Shown: positions 7,893-16,273 of the stretch, piece by piece
How positions within the stretch are numbered: the first letter of the stretch is position 1
How the letters are laid out: every line of letters starts with the position of its first letter
NCBI RefSeq assembly: GCF_011395035.1
Contig: NZ_CP024768.1
Span: 468,586-532,585 of the forward strand
DNA from: Pantoea cypripedii
Lineage (GTDB): Bacteria > Pseudomonadota > Gammaproteobacteria > Enterobacterales > Enterobacteriaceae
DNA: 64,000 nt
Reading direction: 5' to 3'
Notes under the pieces: generated by a model
What the model was told of the DNA's origin: nothing
Database searches by the model: none
Seen by the model: only the letters and a program-made list of their open reading frames with translations
Position numbers and translations under genes: made by a program

Positions 7893-9650
7893 TTAGTAGA
7901 CGTCACGCAGATAGCGTTTGTCTTTCTTCAATTGGTCGATATAGGCAGCGGCACGCTCGCTGGACAAGCCACCGAACTGGCGTACCACTTCGTACAGTGC
8001 GGAGTCGACATCTTTCGCCATGCGCGATGCATCGCCACACACGTAGAAATAAGCCCCTTCCTGCAGCCAGGCGTACAGCTCAGCGCCTTTCTCCAGCATA
8101 CGGTTCTGCACGTAAATCTTCTCTTCCTGATCGCGTGAGAACGCCAGATCCAGGTGCGTCAGCAGGCCGCTTTGCTGCCACTCATTCAGCTCATCCTGGT
8201 AGATGTAATCGTGTTCCTGATGCTGGTCACCAAAGAACAACCAGTTTTTGCCTTCAGCTCCGCTGACTTTACGCTCCTGCAGGAAGGCGCGGAACGGTGC
8301 GATACCGGTCCCAGGACCGACCATGATCAGCGGTGCCTTGTTGTTAGCGGGCACGCGGAAGGCTTTATTTGGCGAAATAAAGATTGCCGGTTTCTCGCCG
8401 CGACGCACACGTTCAGCCAGGTAGGTGGAGCAAACACCGTTACGGGCGCGGCCACCACTGTGATAACGCACAGAGGCGATGGTGAGATGTACCTGATTCG
8501 GGTGCGCTTTCGAGCTGGATGAGATGGAGTAAGCACGGTGTTGCAGCGGACGCAGCATCGCAACAAATTCCGGCACTGACAGGCTACGCGTCAGCTCCAG
8601 TTGCAGCAGATCCAGCGTGTCTTTGCCCCACAGCCACACGCCGAGGGTATCTTTGTCGTCGTGCTGCAATACATGACGCAATTCCTGGTTAGTGGTGTTC
8701 TGGCCTACCCACTCAATCAGTTTGCGTGACGGCTCGGAGATTTCGAACTGGTACGTCAGCAAATCGCCGAGGTTACGGTCAAAGCCCGGCACCGGCGTTT
8801 CATAATCAGCGTTCAGCTGGGTCAGCAGCAGCGTCACCAGCGCAGGGTCATTGACTGGGATCACACCCAGTGCATCGCCCGCTTCGTACTTTAGTCCGCT
8901 GTCCGTCAGATCAAACTCAAAGTGACGGATATCTTTGCCCGACTGTTCGCCAGAAAGGCGTTTATTGGTCACCAGCGCAGCGGCATACGGGTTCTGCTTG
9001 TTGCTACCCGGAATAACCGGTGCTTCCGGCGCGCTCTCCAGCACGGTGCCGCTGCTGCCGGCACTGGCGGCAAACTGTGGCATGGTGCTGCCAAGCCATG
9101 CGCTGGATGGCTCTTCGTAATCAATGTCGCAGTCGATACGGTCAACGACGCGTTTAGCACCCAGTTGCTCCAGGCGCATATCGATAAATTTACCGGCCTG
9201 GCAGAAGCCGTCATAACCGGTATCACCAATCGCCAGTACGGCGAAGTGCATCTGCTCCATGCGTGGCGCAGTGCTGGCAGAAATGGCCTGCCAGAACAGC
9301 TGTGCGTTGTCCGGCATTTCGCCTTCACCATAGGTAGAAGTGACGATCAACACATGACGCATGGTCGCGAAGACATCAATGTCCACTTCACCCAGCGCCT
9401 GCACTACCGGCACCAGGCCTTTGGCGCGTGCCGCTTTCGCTGCCGTCTGGGCCAGCGCTTCGGCGTTGCCGGTCTGCGAACCGAACAGGATATGAAGCTG
9501 GGTCGTGGTCGCCGCGCCCGCAGCCGGTGCGGTCTGCTGCTTGTCCTCTAACACCAACAGGCGCGAGTGGAGACCGGCGAGAAAACCCGCCAGCCAGTAT
9601 TTTTGATCACCATTGAAAGGTGCATCTTCAGGAATGTAAGGAATCTTCAT
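7893..9650 (-). CDS. CysJ-type diflavin reductase (NADPH, FAD, FMN), possible electron donor of the adjacent GltB-like protein
   Basis: A 585-residue diflavin reductase of the CysJ/cytochrome P450 reductase class. Domains in order: a short N-terminal helix region (IPEDAPFNGDQKYWLAGFLAG), a flavodoxin-like FMN domain (about 52-195, GSQTGNAEALA, TSTYGEGEMPDN, GDTGYDGFCQAGK), a connecting/FAD domain (about 220-420, RAYSISSSS, GVCSTYLAERV) and an NADPH domain (about 430-585, GPGTGIAPFRAFLQER, YVCGDASRMAKDV, C-terminal RYLRDVY). It should move electrons NADPH-FAD-FMN-acceptor. It is not the canonical cysJ: no cysI or cysH lies next to it, and its N-terminus differs from E. coli CysJ. It sits 186 bp downstream of the GltB-like gene on the same strand, exactly where gltD would be expected, so it may replace GltD as electron donor (inference). 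Automatic pipelines would probably call it sulfite reductase subunit alpha. Confidence 0.88.
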   Translation of the reverse strand: MKIPYIPEDAPFNGDQKYWLAGFLAGLHSRLLVLEDKQQTAPAAGAATTTQLHILFGSQTGNAEALAQTAAKAARAKGLVPVVQALGEVDIDVFATMRHVLIVTSTYGEGEMPDNAQLFWQAISASTAPRMEQMHFAVLAIGDTGYDGFCQAGKFIDMRLEQLGAKRVVDRIDCDIDYEEPSSAWLGSTMPQFAASAGSSGTVLESAPEAPVIPGSNKQNPYAAALVTNKRLSGEQSGKDIRHFEFDLTDSGLKYEAGDALGVIPVNDPALVTLLLTQLNADYETPVPGFDRNLGDLLTYQFEISEPSRKLIEWVGQNTTNQELRHVLQHDDKDTLGVWLWGKDTLDLLQLELTRSLSVPEFVAMLRPLQHRAYSISSSSKAHPNQVHLTIASVRYHSGGRARNGVCSTYLAERVRRGEKPAIFISPNKAFRVPANNKAPLIMVGPGTGIAPFRAFLQERKVSGAEGKNWLFFGDQHQEHDYIYQDELNEWQQSGLLTHLDLAFSRDQEEKIYVQNRMLEKGAELYAWLQEGAYFYVCGDASRMAKDVDSALYEVVRQFGGLSSERAAAYIDQLKKDKRYLRDVY

Positions 9651-9676
9651 GGGTACTTTTACTCAATCCCGTTATC

Positions 9677-9803
9677 CCCGTCATATTTCAAGTTGCAGGT
9701 GCGTTGGCTGCGCTCGTTCACCCCAGTCACTTACTTATGTAAGCTCCCGGGGATTCACTTTCTTGCCGCCTTCCTGCAACCTGAATTATTTAGGGTATAT
9801 ATT
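9677..9803. repeat. Interspersed palindromic repeat between the GltB-like and reductase genes
   Basis: About 125 bp with complementary ends: TTCAAGTTGCAGG at 9688-9700 pairs with CCTGCAACCTGAA at 9773-9785, and an inner CCCC...GGGG hairpin around 9720-9752 (ACTTACTTATGTAAG core). Similar palindromic units are scattered through Yersinia, Serratia, Pantoea and Photorhabdus genomes between genes (family recalled from memory, name not assigned). It lies inside the putative two-gene operon and could affect expression of the downstream reductase. Confidence 0.7.
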
Positions 9804-9836
9804 CAGTCGATTATTCACAAATTGTTAGTACAGCTA

Positions 9837-12800
9837 TCAGGATAATTTTCCGACAGCTGCGGCAATTTCCGGCAATGCCGCACGGGCAAACAGCTCTTCA
9901 AAATCAGGCAGATGACCCAGCACATCACGGTTGCGCGCGTCCTGATAGATGATCCAGCCATAGGTCGCCAGGCTATCCATTGAGCGGATGTTACGTTGCG
10001 TCAGCGCCGCTTTGTAATCCGACATTCGTTTGGAGGCGATCAGGCTTGCCAGTTCGTCATCGTTGTAGTTCTCGATAGCGGAACGCGCATGACGTTGCAG
10101 CTTGCTTACCAGAGAGAAATCTTCTGTCATCAGCAGGTTACGCACCGCCTTCTCAACGGCCGGATCTTCCACCGATGTCCCTTTGGGCAGCTTGCTCAGA
10201 GCCAGCTGCTGCGCAAAGCTCAGCACGGTGTAGTTGTTCAGCAACACGAACATTTCCAGCGTATCAGTGGCACCATAAGCCGGAACCGCACCATTGGCGA
10301 TGGTTTTACCGGCACGCCAGGCCGCTTTAAATTTCGCCACCTGATGCGCCGCCAGCGACGTTGACAGTTCTTCCAGCAAATCCTTACGTGACTTCGCCTT
10401 CAGAATCTCACCGCCATCCTGATAGAGCAACAGTGAACGTGGCATGACGTAGACGAAGTGGTGACACTCGGTTTCCCAGTTCGCCAGCAGCCATGCGGCA
10501 CGCGGCGAGTTGGTCGCTTCCAGATGCCAGTTCAGCATGGTCAGCACCGCTTGTTTGTGCACTTTCGCCATTTCGTCTTCATCGGCGATGGAGCCAAACA
10601 ACACGGAGTCTCCGGCGGCGTGCGCGGCCAGCGAACCATACGGGTCGTACTGATAAGCAAAGCCGCCGCTCATGCCGTTGCCAAAGCCTTTACCGAAGGT
10701 ACCGAGGTTGAGAATGGCACCGTTGGTCATGTATTCACAGCAGAAGTCACCGACGCCTTCAACCACGGCGGTAGCGCCTGAGTTACGTACCGCGAAGCGG
10801 TCGCCCGCCTGGCCCTGTACAAACAGTCGGCCACCGGTGGCACCAAACAGCGCGAAGTTACCGATCAGCACGTTGCCGTCGCTGTCCTGTGCGCCGCCGC
10901 CCGGTGACATCACCACCAGTTCGCCGCCGCACTGGCCTTTACCGACGCCGTCGTTACAGGTGCCGTAGTGCTTCATCTGCATACCATCGTTGCAGAAGGC
11001 ACCAAATGACTGACCGGCAGAACCGGAGGTATGGATCTGTACCGTGGCCGGTGCCAGATAATGACGACCACGGTCATCTTTGAACACCGCCGGGATGGCT
11101 GCTAATTGTTGCGCTGACAGTTCATGGTTCAGCATGCGCTCGATATCGATCGCCAGCTGGCCGCCCACGCTCTTGTTACGGTTGTTGAGGGTGATGCCTG
11201 CGCCCAGTTCGATAGCACGGCTACCTTTGGCAACCAGCTGGTCTTGCAGTTCTGCCACCCAGCCATCATCCAGGGTGAAATCTTTTTCCAGGTAGACCGG
11301 CTTGGCGATCTTCTGCTCTGGCACCACGGTCAGCATGGCGCGCAGGTCCAGCTTGCCCACTTCCAGCGGATGATCCATCAGGTGCAGCAGGTCAGAACGG
11401 CCACGTGCTTCACGCAGTGAGCGCAGACCCAGGCGTGCGAGGAACTCACGCACTTCCTGTGCCACGTTGATGAAGTACTGCGCCAGCTGGCGCGGGTCAC
11501 CGTCAAAGGCTTCGGCATTGGTGGTCAGACCGGCCGGGCATTTGACGTTACAGTTTTTCGCCATCACGCATTTCAGCATCATCAGCGCTGTGGTACCAAA
11601 CTCGAAGCTGTCGCCGCCGAGCAGGGCGGATTTGATCACGTCGCTACCGGTCTGCTGTGCGCCGGAGCAACGCAGCTGAACTTTATCGCGCAGGCCATTG
11701 GCACACAGCGCCTGATGGACTTCCGCGATGCCGATTTCAGCCACACGACCGGTGTATTTCAGGCTGGTAACGGATGCTGCACCCGTACCACCGGTGTTAC
11801 CGGCGACGTTGATGACATCCGCACCCGCTTTGGCAACGCCAACCGCGATGGTGCCGATACCTTCGGAGGACACCAGCTTCACGATGACGCGCACGCGTGC
11901 TGCTTTACAGTCGTGAATCAGCTGCGCCAGGTCTTCGATGGAATAGGTATCGTGATGTGGCGGTGGTGAAACCAGCTCCACACCCGGTGTACCGCCACGG
12001 GCGGCCGCGATTTCTACCGTCACTTTCGGTGCCGGTAACTGGCCGCCTTCGCCCGGTTTCGCTCCCTGACCGATTTTAATTTCCAGCTCTTCCAGCATCG
12101 GATCGGCAAGGTAGGCGGCCCAGACGCCAAAGCGACCGGATGCCAGCTGTTTGATGCGCGAGGCACGGATGGTGCCGTGGCGCGAATAGTGTTCGCCACC
12201 TTCACCACAGTTACTCATGCCGCCGACCATGTTGGTGCCGTGGGCCACCGCTTCATGGGCCGGTGCCACCAGCGCACCGTGGCTCATCGCACCAGAGGCA
12301 AAGGTACGGGTGATTTCGTGTGCAGGCTGAATTTCTTCCAGCGGCAGCGAAGGCAGGGCAGTAAACAAGCGTGACAGGTAGTCAGCGGCTTTACCGTAAG
12401 CGGTGATGTGCAATGCGCCATTCACCACTTCGCTGCTTTCGATCTCGTCGGAGAAACGGGTTTTCAGCGCACGCGCCAGTGCTGCCAGACGCTCGCTTTC
12501 CGGTTTCAGGCCAGCGATGGCGTCAACCAGACGCAGAGTAAACTGGTTCAGGCTGCCGTTAACCGCTTCACATTGCAGGCCACGCGTCGCGAAGCCATTG
12601 TTCACCAGCGAGTAGCGACCCAGCTTGCGGCCAAATTCGGCTTCGCTATCAACGTGGGTCAGGTCGCATGGCAGCGCAAGGATATCGCGCAGTGCCGCCG
12701 GACGACGTTTACGTTCGGCATACATCAGGCTGGAGAACTGACGATAATCCGGCGTGATGGCAAAGTTATCGATGACATCGTTCGGGATGCGTTCGAAGCT

Positions 12801-15368
12801 GCTGTCTTTAAAGGACTCAGCTTTGATGTTGAAGGCATTATCCAGCTTCGCCAGCGTCATCAGGCGAATAAAGTTATCCTCTTCGCGTGCTTTGTCAGCA
12901 AAGCGAATCGGCTGCTCCGTCATATCAATAAAGGTACGCACGGCGATGGTGCCGTAAGAGTGACCAGCGCCTTCGGCACGTTCTTTAAACAGGCCGAGCA
13001 ACGGCACTTCTGCCTCACCCTGAATTTTCAGCGAGCTTTGATGCCAGTCAACCGCCATCTGGGCGATAGCCGGGAAGCCCGCGCCACCGACCGGCGTTTT
13101 GATATTCGGGAAGTATTTTTTCAGTACCGGGTCATTGGTATCGAGGAAGTTCGGTTCGAAGAACTCACCGCAGCTGTAGCTTTCCACCGTACACAGACCC
13201 ACTTTACCCATGGTTTTCATCAGTGCTTTTTCTGCGGCTTTGGCATAGCGTTTAAAGGCTTTGTTGCCTTCTTCGCCCTCACCAAATTTCTCCTCGGCAC
13301 GCATCTGCACGCCCAGCGGATAAACCGCAGAGGCACCGAAGCCCAGCGTAGCGGCGATATGGTGTGAAGAGATGCTCTGGCCGCTTTCCACGACCAGTGA
13401 GACATCGAGACGCAGACCTTCCTGCACCAGACGCTGGTTGATGGCAGAGACCATCAGCAGCATCGGAATTGCGGCATGGGTAGAGGAGATATGGCGGTCA
13501 GTCAGGACCGCGATACCACCCTGCTGGCGAGCGAAATCCACCACCTGCTGCGCCAGGTCATCAATGGCTTTTTCCAGTGCAGCAGCATTGGCCGCACGGC
13601 TGACGATATCTTTGCCGATTACCGGCTGATACAGCATCTCAAAGCGCTGGTATGGAGCCACTTTCTGCTCGCGCAGACGCAGCATATCAAGGTGGGTCAG
13701 GATCGGGGTTGGTACCACAATCTGCTGACCTTTGCTGCGGCCCAGATGCGGCTTGGCACCCAGCGCTACGCGCAGCGTCATACCGTCCGCTTCACGGATG
13801 GAGTCGAGCGGCGGGTTAGTGACCTGGGCAAAGCGCTGTGAGAAGTAGTGCGCCATGCCGCCTTCATGATCGGACAAACCATTGATGGCGTTGCCGTAAC
13901 CCATCGCTGAAATTTTCTCAGCGCCGGTTTGCAGCATCGGGTCCATCATGAATTTGAAGCTTTCCTGGTTGTAGTAGTAGGCGACAAAACGCTGATAGGT
14001 TTTGAGGTCACCACTATAACGCAACGGCGAGCCGAGTTTCTCCGCCGGGATCTCCGGCAGATCTTGCAGGTCAATACGGGCCGCACTCAGCAGGGCTGGG
14101 TAATCTTTTTCAGCAGCCAGTTTTTCCAGCGCTTCAACGGTGGTGAAGGAGCGTTTTTCACGGTGATCGTAATACAGCATACCGCCCGCTTCGATACGGC
14201 CACGGCGCAGGACGCTTTCTGGCGGGAAGGCAATCTGGCCCGCTTCAGACATGGCACCGATATATTCTGCGGTCTCGACGGAACGCAGTGGGCGCAGACC
14301 GAGACGGTCCAGACGCGCACCAATCACTTCGCCGTTACCAAAAATCAGCGCTGCCGGACCATCGTTTTTCTCTTCATACAGAGAGAAATATTCCAGCATG
14401 GCGCGCACTTCGGTTGAGAGCGACGTGTCGTTCTCCCAGGCTGGCGGCATCATCGAGACCACGGCGTTGATCAGATCAAGATTGTCTTCCATCAGGCGGC
14501 TATGGATGCTCTGGTCCAGACGTGAGCTGTCTGACTGGCCGTTCGGACGCACAATCTTTTTACCACGCGCCAGCGCCAGTGCAGATTCGGCGATGCGGTT
14601 TTTACGGTCAGTGTTCAGTTCCCCGTTATGGGCCATCAGGCGGAACGGCTGCGCCATGGTGGTGTGCGGGTCGGTGTTGGTCGAAAAACGGGTATGGAAA
14701 AACAGACCGCGAACATGGTGGTCCGGGTCGGTCAAATCTTTAAAGTACGGAATCACTTCATTGGAGTTCAGGCGCGCTTTGAATACCTGGGTGCGCGAGG
14801 AAAGCGACAGGGGGTAGAGACCACCAAATTCGCTCTCAGTAAAGGCCTGCGCTTCAATGTCCAGCAACGCACGATAAATGCGTTGCTCAAATTCGTTCTG
14901 GCTGGCGATGTCCTGCGGAGCAGCAAACACCCACTGCACAATCGGCAGCTGGAATTGCAGGGCAGCCGGGCGCGTTACGCTGCCGTCCAGCGGCATGTCG
15001 CGTTTCACCAGCACCGGCAAGTTATAGGCTGCCAGGGTTTCTTCCACCAGGCGTTCGGCATTGGCGCGCAGTTCGGCATCTTTAGGGACAAAGAAGTTGC
15101 CTACGCCAAAGCGGCCAGTTTCCAGCGGCTGACCAGTGACTTTACGGAAGAAGTGCAGAGAAAGGTCGACGTTTACGCCAGCACCATCGCCCACGCCTTC
15201 TGCCGACATCCCGCCACGGTGCGGCACTGTGCATAGTGCGCTGTGCGCCATTTGCAGGATCTCATGAGTCTGCTCGCCGTCCTTACGGGTAATGAAACCT
15301 ACACCACAGCTATCACTGCCCGCTGTTGGATCATACAAGCCATAGGGATAAGGTTTTTGAGTGGACAT
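9837..15368 (-). CDS. GltB-like glutamate synthase large subunit with insertion and C-terminal extension
   Basis: Predicted to transfer the amide of glutamine to 2-oxoglutarate. The 1843-residue product is about 360 residues longer than E. coli GltB. Order: 20-residue propeptide; class II glutaminase domain beginning at Cys21 (CGVGFI), the expected processed N-terminal nucleophile; central domain (about 460-900); an extra segment of very roughly 150 residues ahead of the synthase domain; FMN-binding synthase domain (about 1020-1380, SGRFGVWAAYLAD, GAKPGEGGQLP, SPPPHHDTYSIEDLAQLIHD, NTGGTGAASVTSLK); GXGXG domain (about 1390-1580); and a C-terminal tail of about 175 residues beyond the usual GltB end. 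The Fe-S cysteines are C1267, C1273 and C1277, spacing C-x5-C-x3-C, against C-x5-C-x4-C in standard GltB. Start chosen at an ATG preceded by AAGGAGA. It occupies the gltB locus next to arcB, but gltD is missing and a diflavin reductase follows instead. Not recognised as a standard family member. Confidence 0.85.
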   Translation of the reverse strand: MSTQKPYPYGLYDPTAGSDSCGVGFITRKDGEQTHEILQMAHSALCTVPHRGGMSAEGVGDGAGVNVDLSLHFFRKVTGQPLETGRFGVGNFFVPKDAELRANAERLVEETLAAYNLPVLVKRDMPLDGSVTRPAALQFQLPIVQWVFAAPQDIASQNEFEQRIYRALLDIEAQAFTESEFGGLYPLSLSSRTQVFKARLNSNEVIPYFKDLTDPDHHVRGLFFHTRFSTNTDPHTTMAQPFRLMAHNGELNTDRKNRIAESALALARGKKIVRPNGQSDSSRLDQSIHSRLMEDNLDLINAVVSMMPPAWENDTSLSTEVRAMLEYFSLYEEKNDGPAALIFGNGEVIGARLDRLGLRPLRSVETAEYIGAMSEAGQIAFPPESVLRRGRIEAGGMLYYDHREKRSFTTVEALEKLAAEKDYPALLSAARIDLQDLPEIPAEKLGSPLRYSGDLKTYQRFVAYYYNQESFKFMMDPMLQTGAEKISAMGYGNAINGLSDHEGGMAHYFSQRFAQVTNPPLDSIREADGMTLRVALGAKPHLGRSKGQQIVVPTPILTHLDMLRLREQKVAPYQRFEMLYQPVIGKDIVSRAANAAALEKAIDDLAQQVVDFARQQGGIAVLTDRHISSTHAAIPMLLMVSAINQRLVQEGLRLDVSLVVESGQSISSHHIAATLGFGASAVYPLGVQMRAEEKFGEGEEGNKAFKRYAKAAEKALMKTMGKVGLCTVESYSCGEFFEPNFLDTNDPVLKKYFPNIKTPVGGAGFPAIAQMAVDWHQSSLKIQGEAEVPLLGLFKERAEGAGHSYGTIAVRTFIDMTEQPIRFADKAREEDNFIRLMTLAKLDNAFNIKAESFKDSSFERIPNDVIDNFAITPDYRQFSSLMYAERKRRPAALRDILALPCDLTHVDSEAEFGRKLGRYSLVNNGFATRGLQCEAVNGSLNQFTLRLVDAIAGLKPESERLAALARALKTRFSDEIESSEVVNGALHITAYGKAADYLSRLFTALPSLPLEEIQPAHEITRTFASGAMSHGALVAPAHEAVAHGTNMVGGMSNCGEGGEHYSRHGTIRASRIKQLASGRFGVWAAYLADPMLEELEIKIGQGAKPGEGGQLPAPKVTVEIAAARGGTPGVELVSPPPHHDTYSIEDLAQLIHDCKAARVRVIVKLVSSEGIGTIAVGVAKAGADVINVAGNTGGTGAASVTSLKYTGRVAEIGIAEVHQALCANGLRDKVQLRCSGAQQTGSDVIKSALLGGDSFEFGTTALMMLKCVMAKNCNVKCPAGLTTNAEAFDGDPRQLAQYFINVAQEVREFLARLGLRSLREARGRSDLLHLMDHPLEVGKLDLRAMLTVVPEQKIAKPVYLEKDFTLDDGWVAELQDQLVAKGSRAIELGAGITLNNRNKSVGGQLAIDIERMLNHELSAQQLAAIPAVFKDDRGRHYLAPATVQIHTSGSAGQSFGAFCNDGMQMKHYGTCNDGVGKGQCGGELVVMSPGGGAQDSDGNVLIGNFALFGATGGRLFVQGQAGDRFAVRNSGATAVVEGVGDFCCEYMTNGAILNLGTFGKGFGNGMSGGFAYQYDPYGSLAAHAAGDSVLFGSIADEDEMAKVHKQAVLTMLNWHLEATNSPRAAWLLANWETECHHFVYVMPRSLLLYQDGGEILKAKSRKDLLEELSTSLAAHQVAKFKAAWRAGKTIANGAVPAYGATDTLEMFVLLNNYTVLSFAQQLALSKLPKGTSVEDPAVEKAVRNLLMTEDFSLVSKLQRHARSAIENYNDDELASLIASKRMSDYKAALTQRNIRSMDSLATYGWIIYQDARNRDVLGHLPDFEELFARAALPEIAAAVGKLS

Positions 15369-15738
15369 TGAGGGTCTCCTTAAACAAACTGCTGTGACAT
15401 TACCTGCATTATTTCAAGCACAGAGCACTGCTGAGTCAGCTCACAGGCGCTGTATCAATTTCTACCCCGCCCGGCAATGAGCGGGCGTCGCAACACCGAA
15501 CAATTCCTCTCAAGACATAGTATGGACGTCCTTGATGAGTTGCTCTTAAATCCGGGTCTCTTAACTGGAGATAACTTGCATCTAGAGGGAGTCTTCTTGC
15601 TGCATAGATATGCCGAGACACTGGCCCGACAGGAAAGCATCCAGCGGAGTTCCAACTTATCGGGAAAGCGTACTCAGGTCAAATAGCCAGTCTTATTGAG
15701 GGTAATATGCTTTTTTGTGATTTAAGATGATGATTTTA

Positions 15739-15766
15739 ATCATTAAATTAATGAAAAAGTTGTCAA
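15739..15766 (-). promoter_or_regulatory. Candidate promoter of the GltB-like gene
   Basis: A perfect TTGACA -35 hexamer reads leftward at 15761-15766. A -10 hexamer is weak: TAATGA or AATGAT at 15-16 bp spacing within an A+T-rich stretch. A transcript from here would carry a leader of about 370 nt. Confidence 0.4.
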
Positions 15767-15810
15767 TGTGCCTGTTGGCAATCCCGTAAGAAGTGTGAGC
15801 CGTCTCACTG

Positions 15811-15847
15811 TGGTGCAGCCTCCAAATCTGTGCACCATGCTGGGGCC
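15811..15847. promoter_or_regulatory. NtrC-like binding site upstream of the GltB-like gene
   Basis: TGCACCA-TGC-TGGGGCC at 15831-15847 matches the NtrC consensus TGCACCA-N3-TGGTGCA at 12 of 14 defined positions. A second half site TGGTGCA lies at 15811-15817. The site is about 65 bp upstream of the candidate -35. NtrC control would fit a nitrogen-assimilation gene. No clear sigma-54 promoter (GG-N10-GC) was found by eye on the relevant strand. Confidence 0.45.
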
Positions 15848-16273
15848 TGGGGTGTTTTCAGCATAAAATGCTGTTCAGGCCACTTCGTGCACAGCATGTA
15901 TCTGTTTTTCTTATGGCGTCATATTTGAATCAGGAAGGGGGGTGTCATTAGTAAAATTAATCATGCTGCGCGTGATTAAAACATCGCTTAAGTTGAATGG
16001 ATATGCAAAAAGGAACAGCAACCATTGGACAATATGGCTGCCAGAGTACTGATTAGCACGGCGTGCTGAGAAATGGCCGCAAAAGCGCGGCCCTCCAGAT
16101 TATTCAGTTGGCAGAATTAGTCAAGCGCTTTACGCATAAACACGGGAACGTCGGCGAAATCATGCTGCAATGCACCATAACGGGGCATAACCACAGCGAT
16201 ACGGCGCGGCCAGTAAGCGCGCCTCCCCGATAATTGCGCTATCATGAGCCAGATTTCGTTCAGGGAGTGGGTA
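15848..16273. other. Gap between NtrC-like site and arcB
   Basis: E. coli has yhcC here; no trace of it was recognised. A 42-codon reading frame runs leftward from 16245 to 16117 and is followed by a GGCCGC/GCGGCC hairpin (16076-16092) with ATTTCT. It has no good ribosome binding site and overlaps the presumed arcB promoter region (TATCAT at 16240-16245), so it is not called as a gene. The rest shows nothing I can assign. Confidence 0.4.

Noticed and set aside
12408..13367. 319-codon open frame on the plus strand inside the GltB-like gene
   Set aside because: It is antisense to a clearly coding, motif-bearing gene and has no ribosome binding site or recognisable domain.
15436..15655. Leftward frames of 61-66 codons upstream of the GltB-like gene
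   Set aside because: No ribosome binding site or family match; probably leader or non-coding sequence.
15690..15830. Sigma-54 promoter for the GltB-like gene to go with the NtrC-like site
   Set aside because: Visual scan found only GG/GC pairs with 9- or 11-bp spacing, not the required 10.
15369..16273. Remnant of gltD or yhcC as pseudogene
   Set aside because: No recognisable fragments of either protein could be read in any frame.
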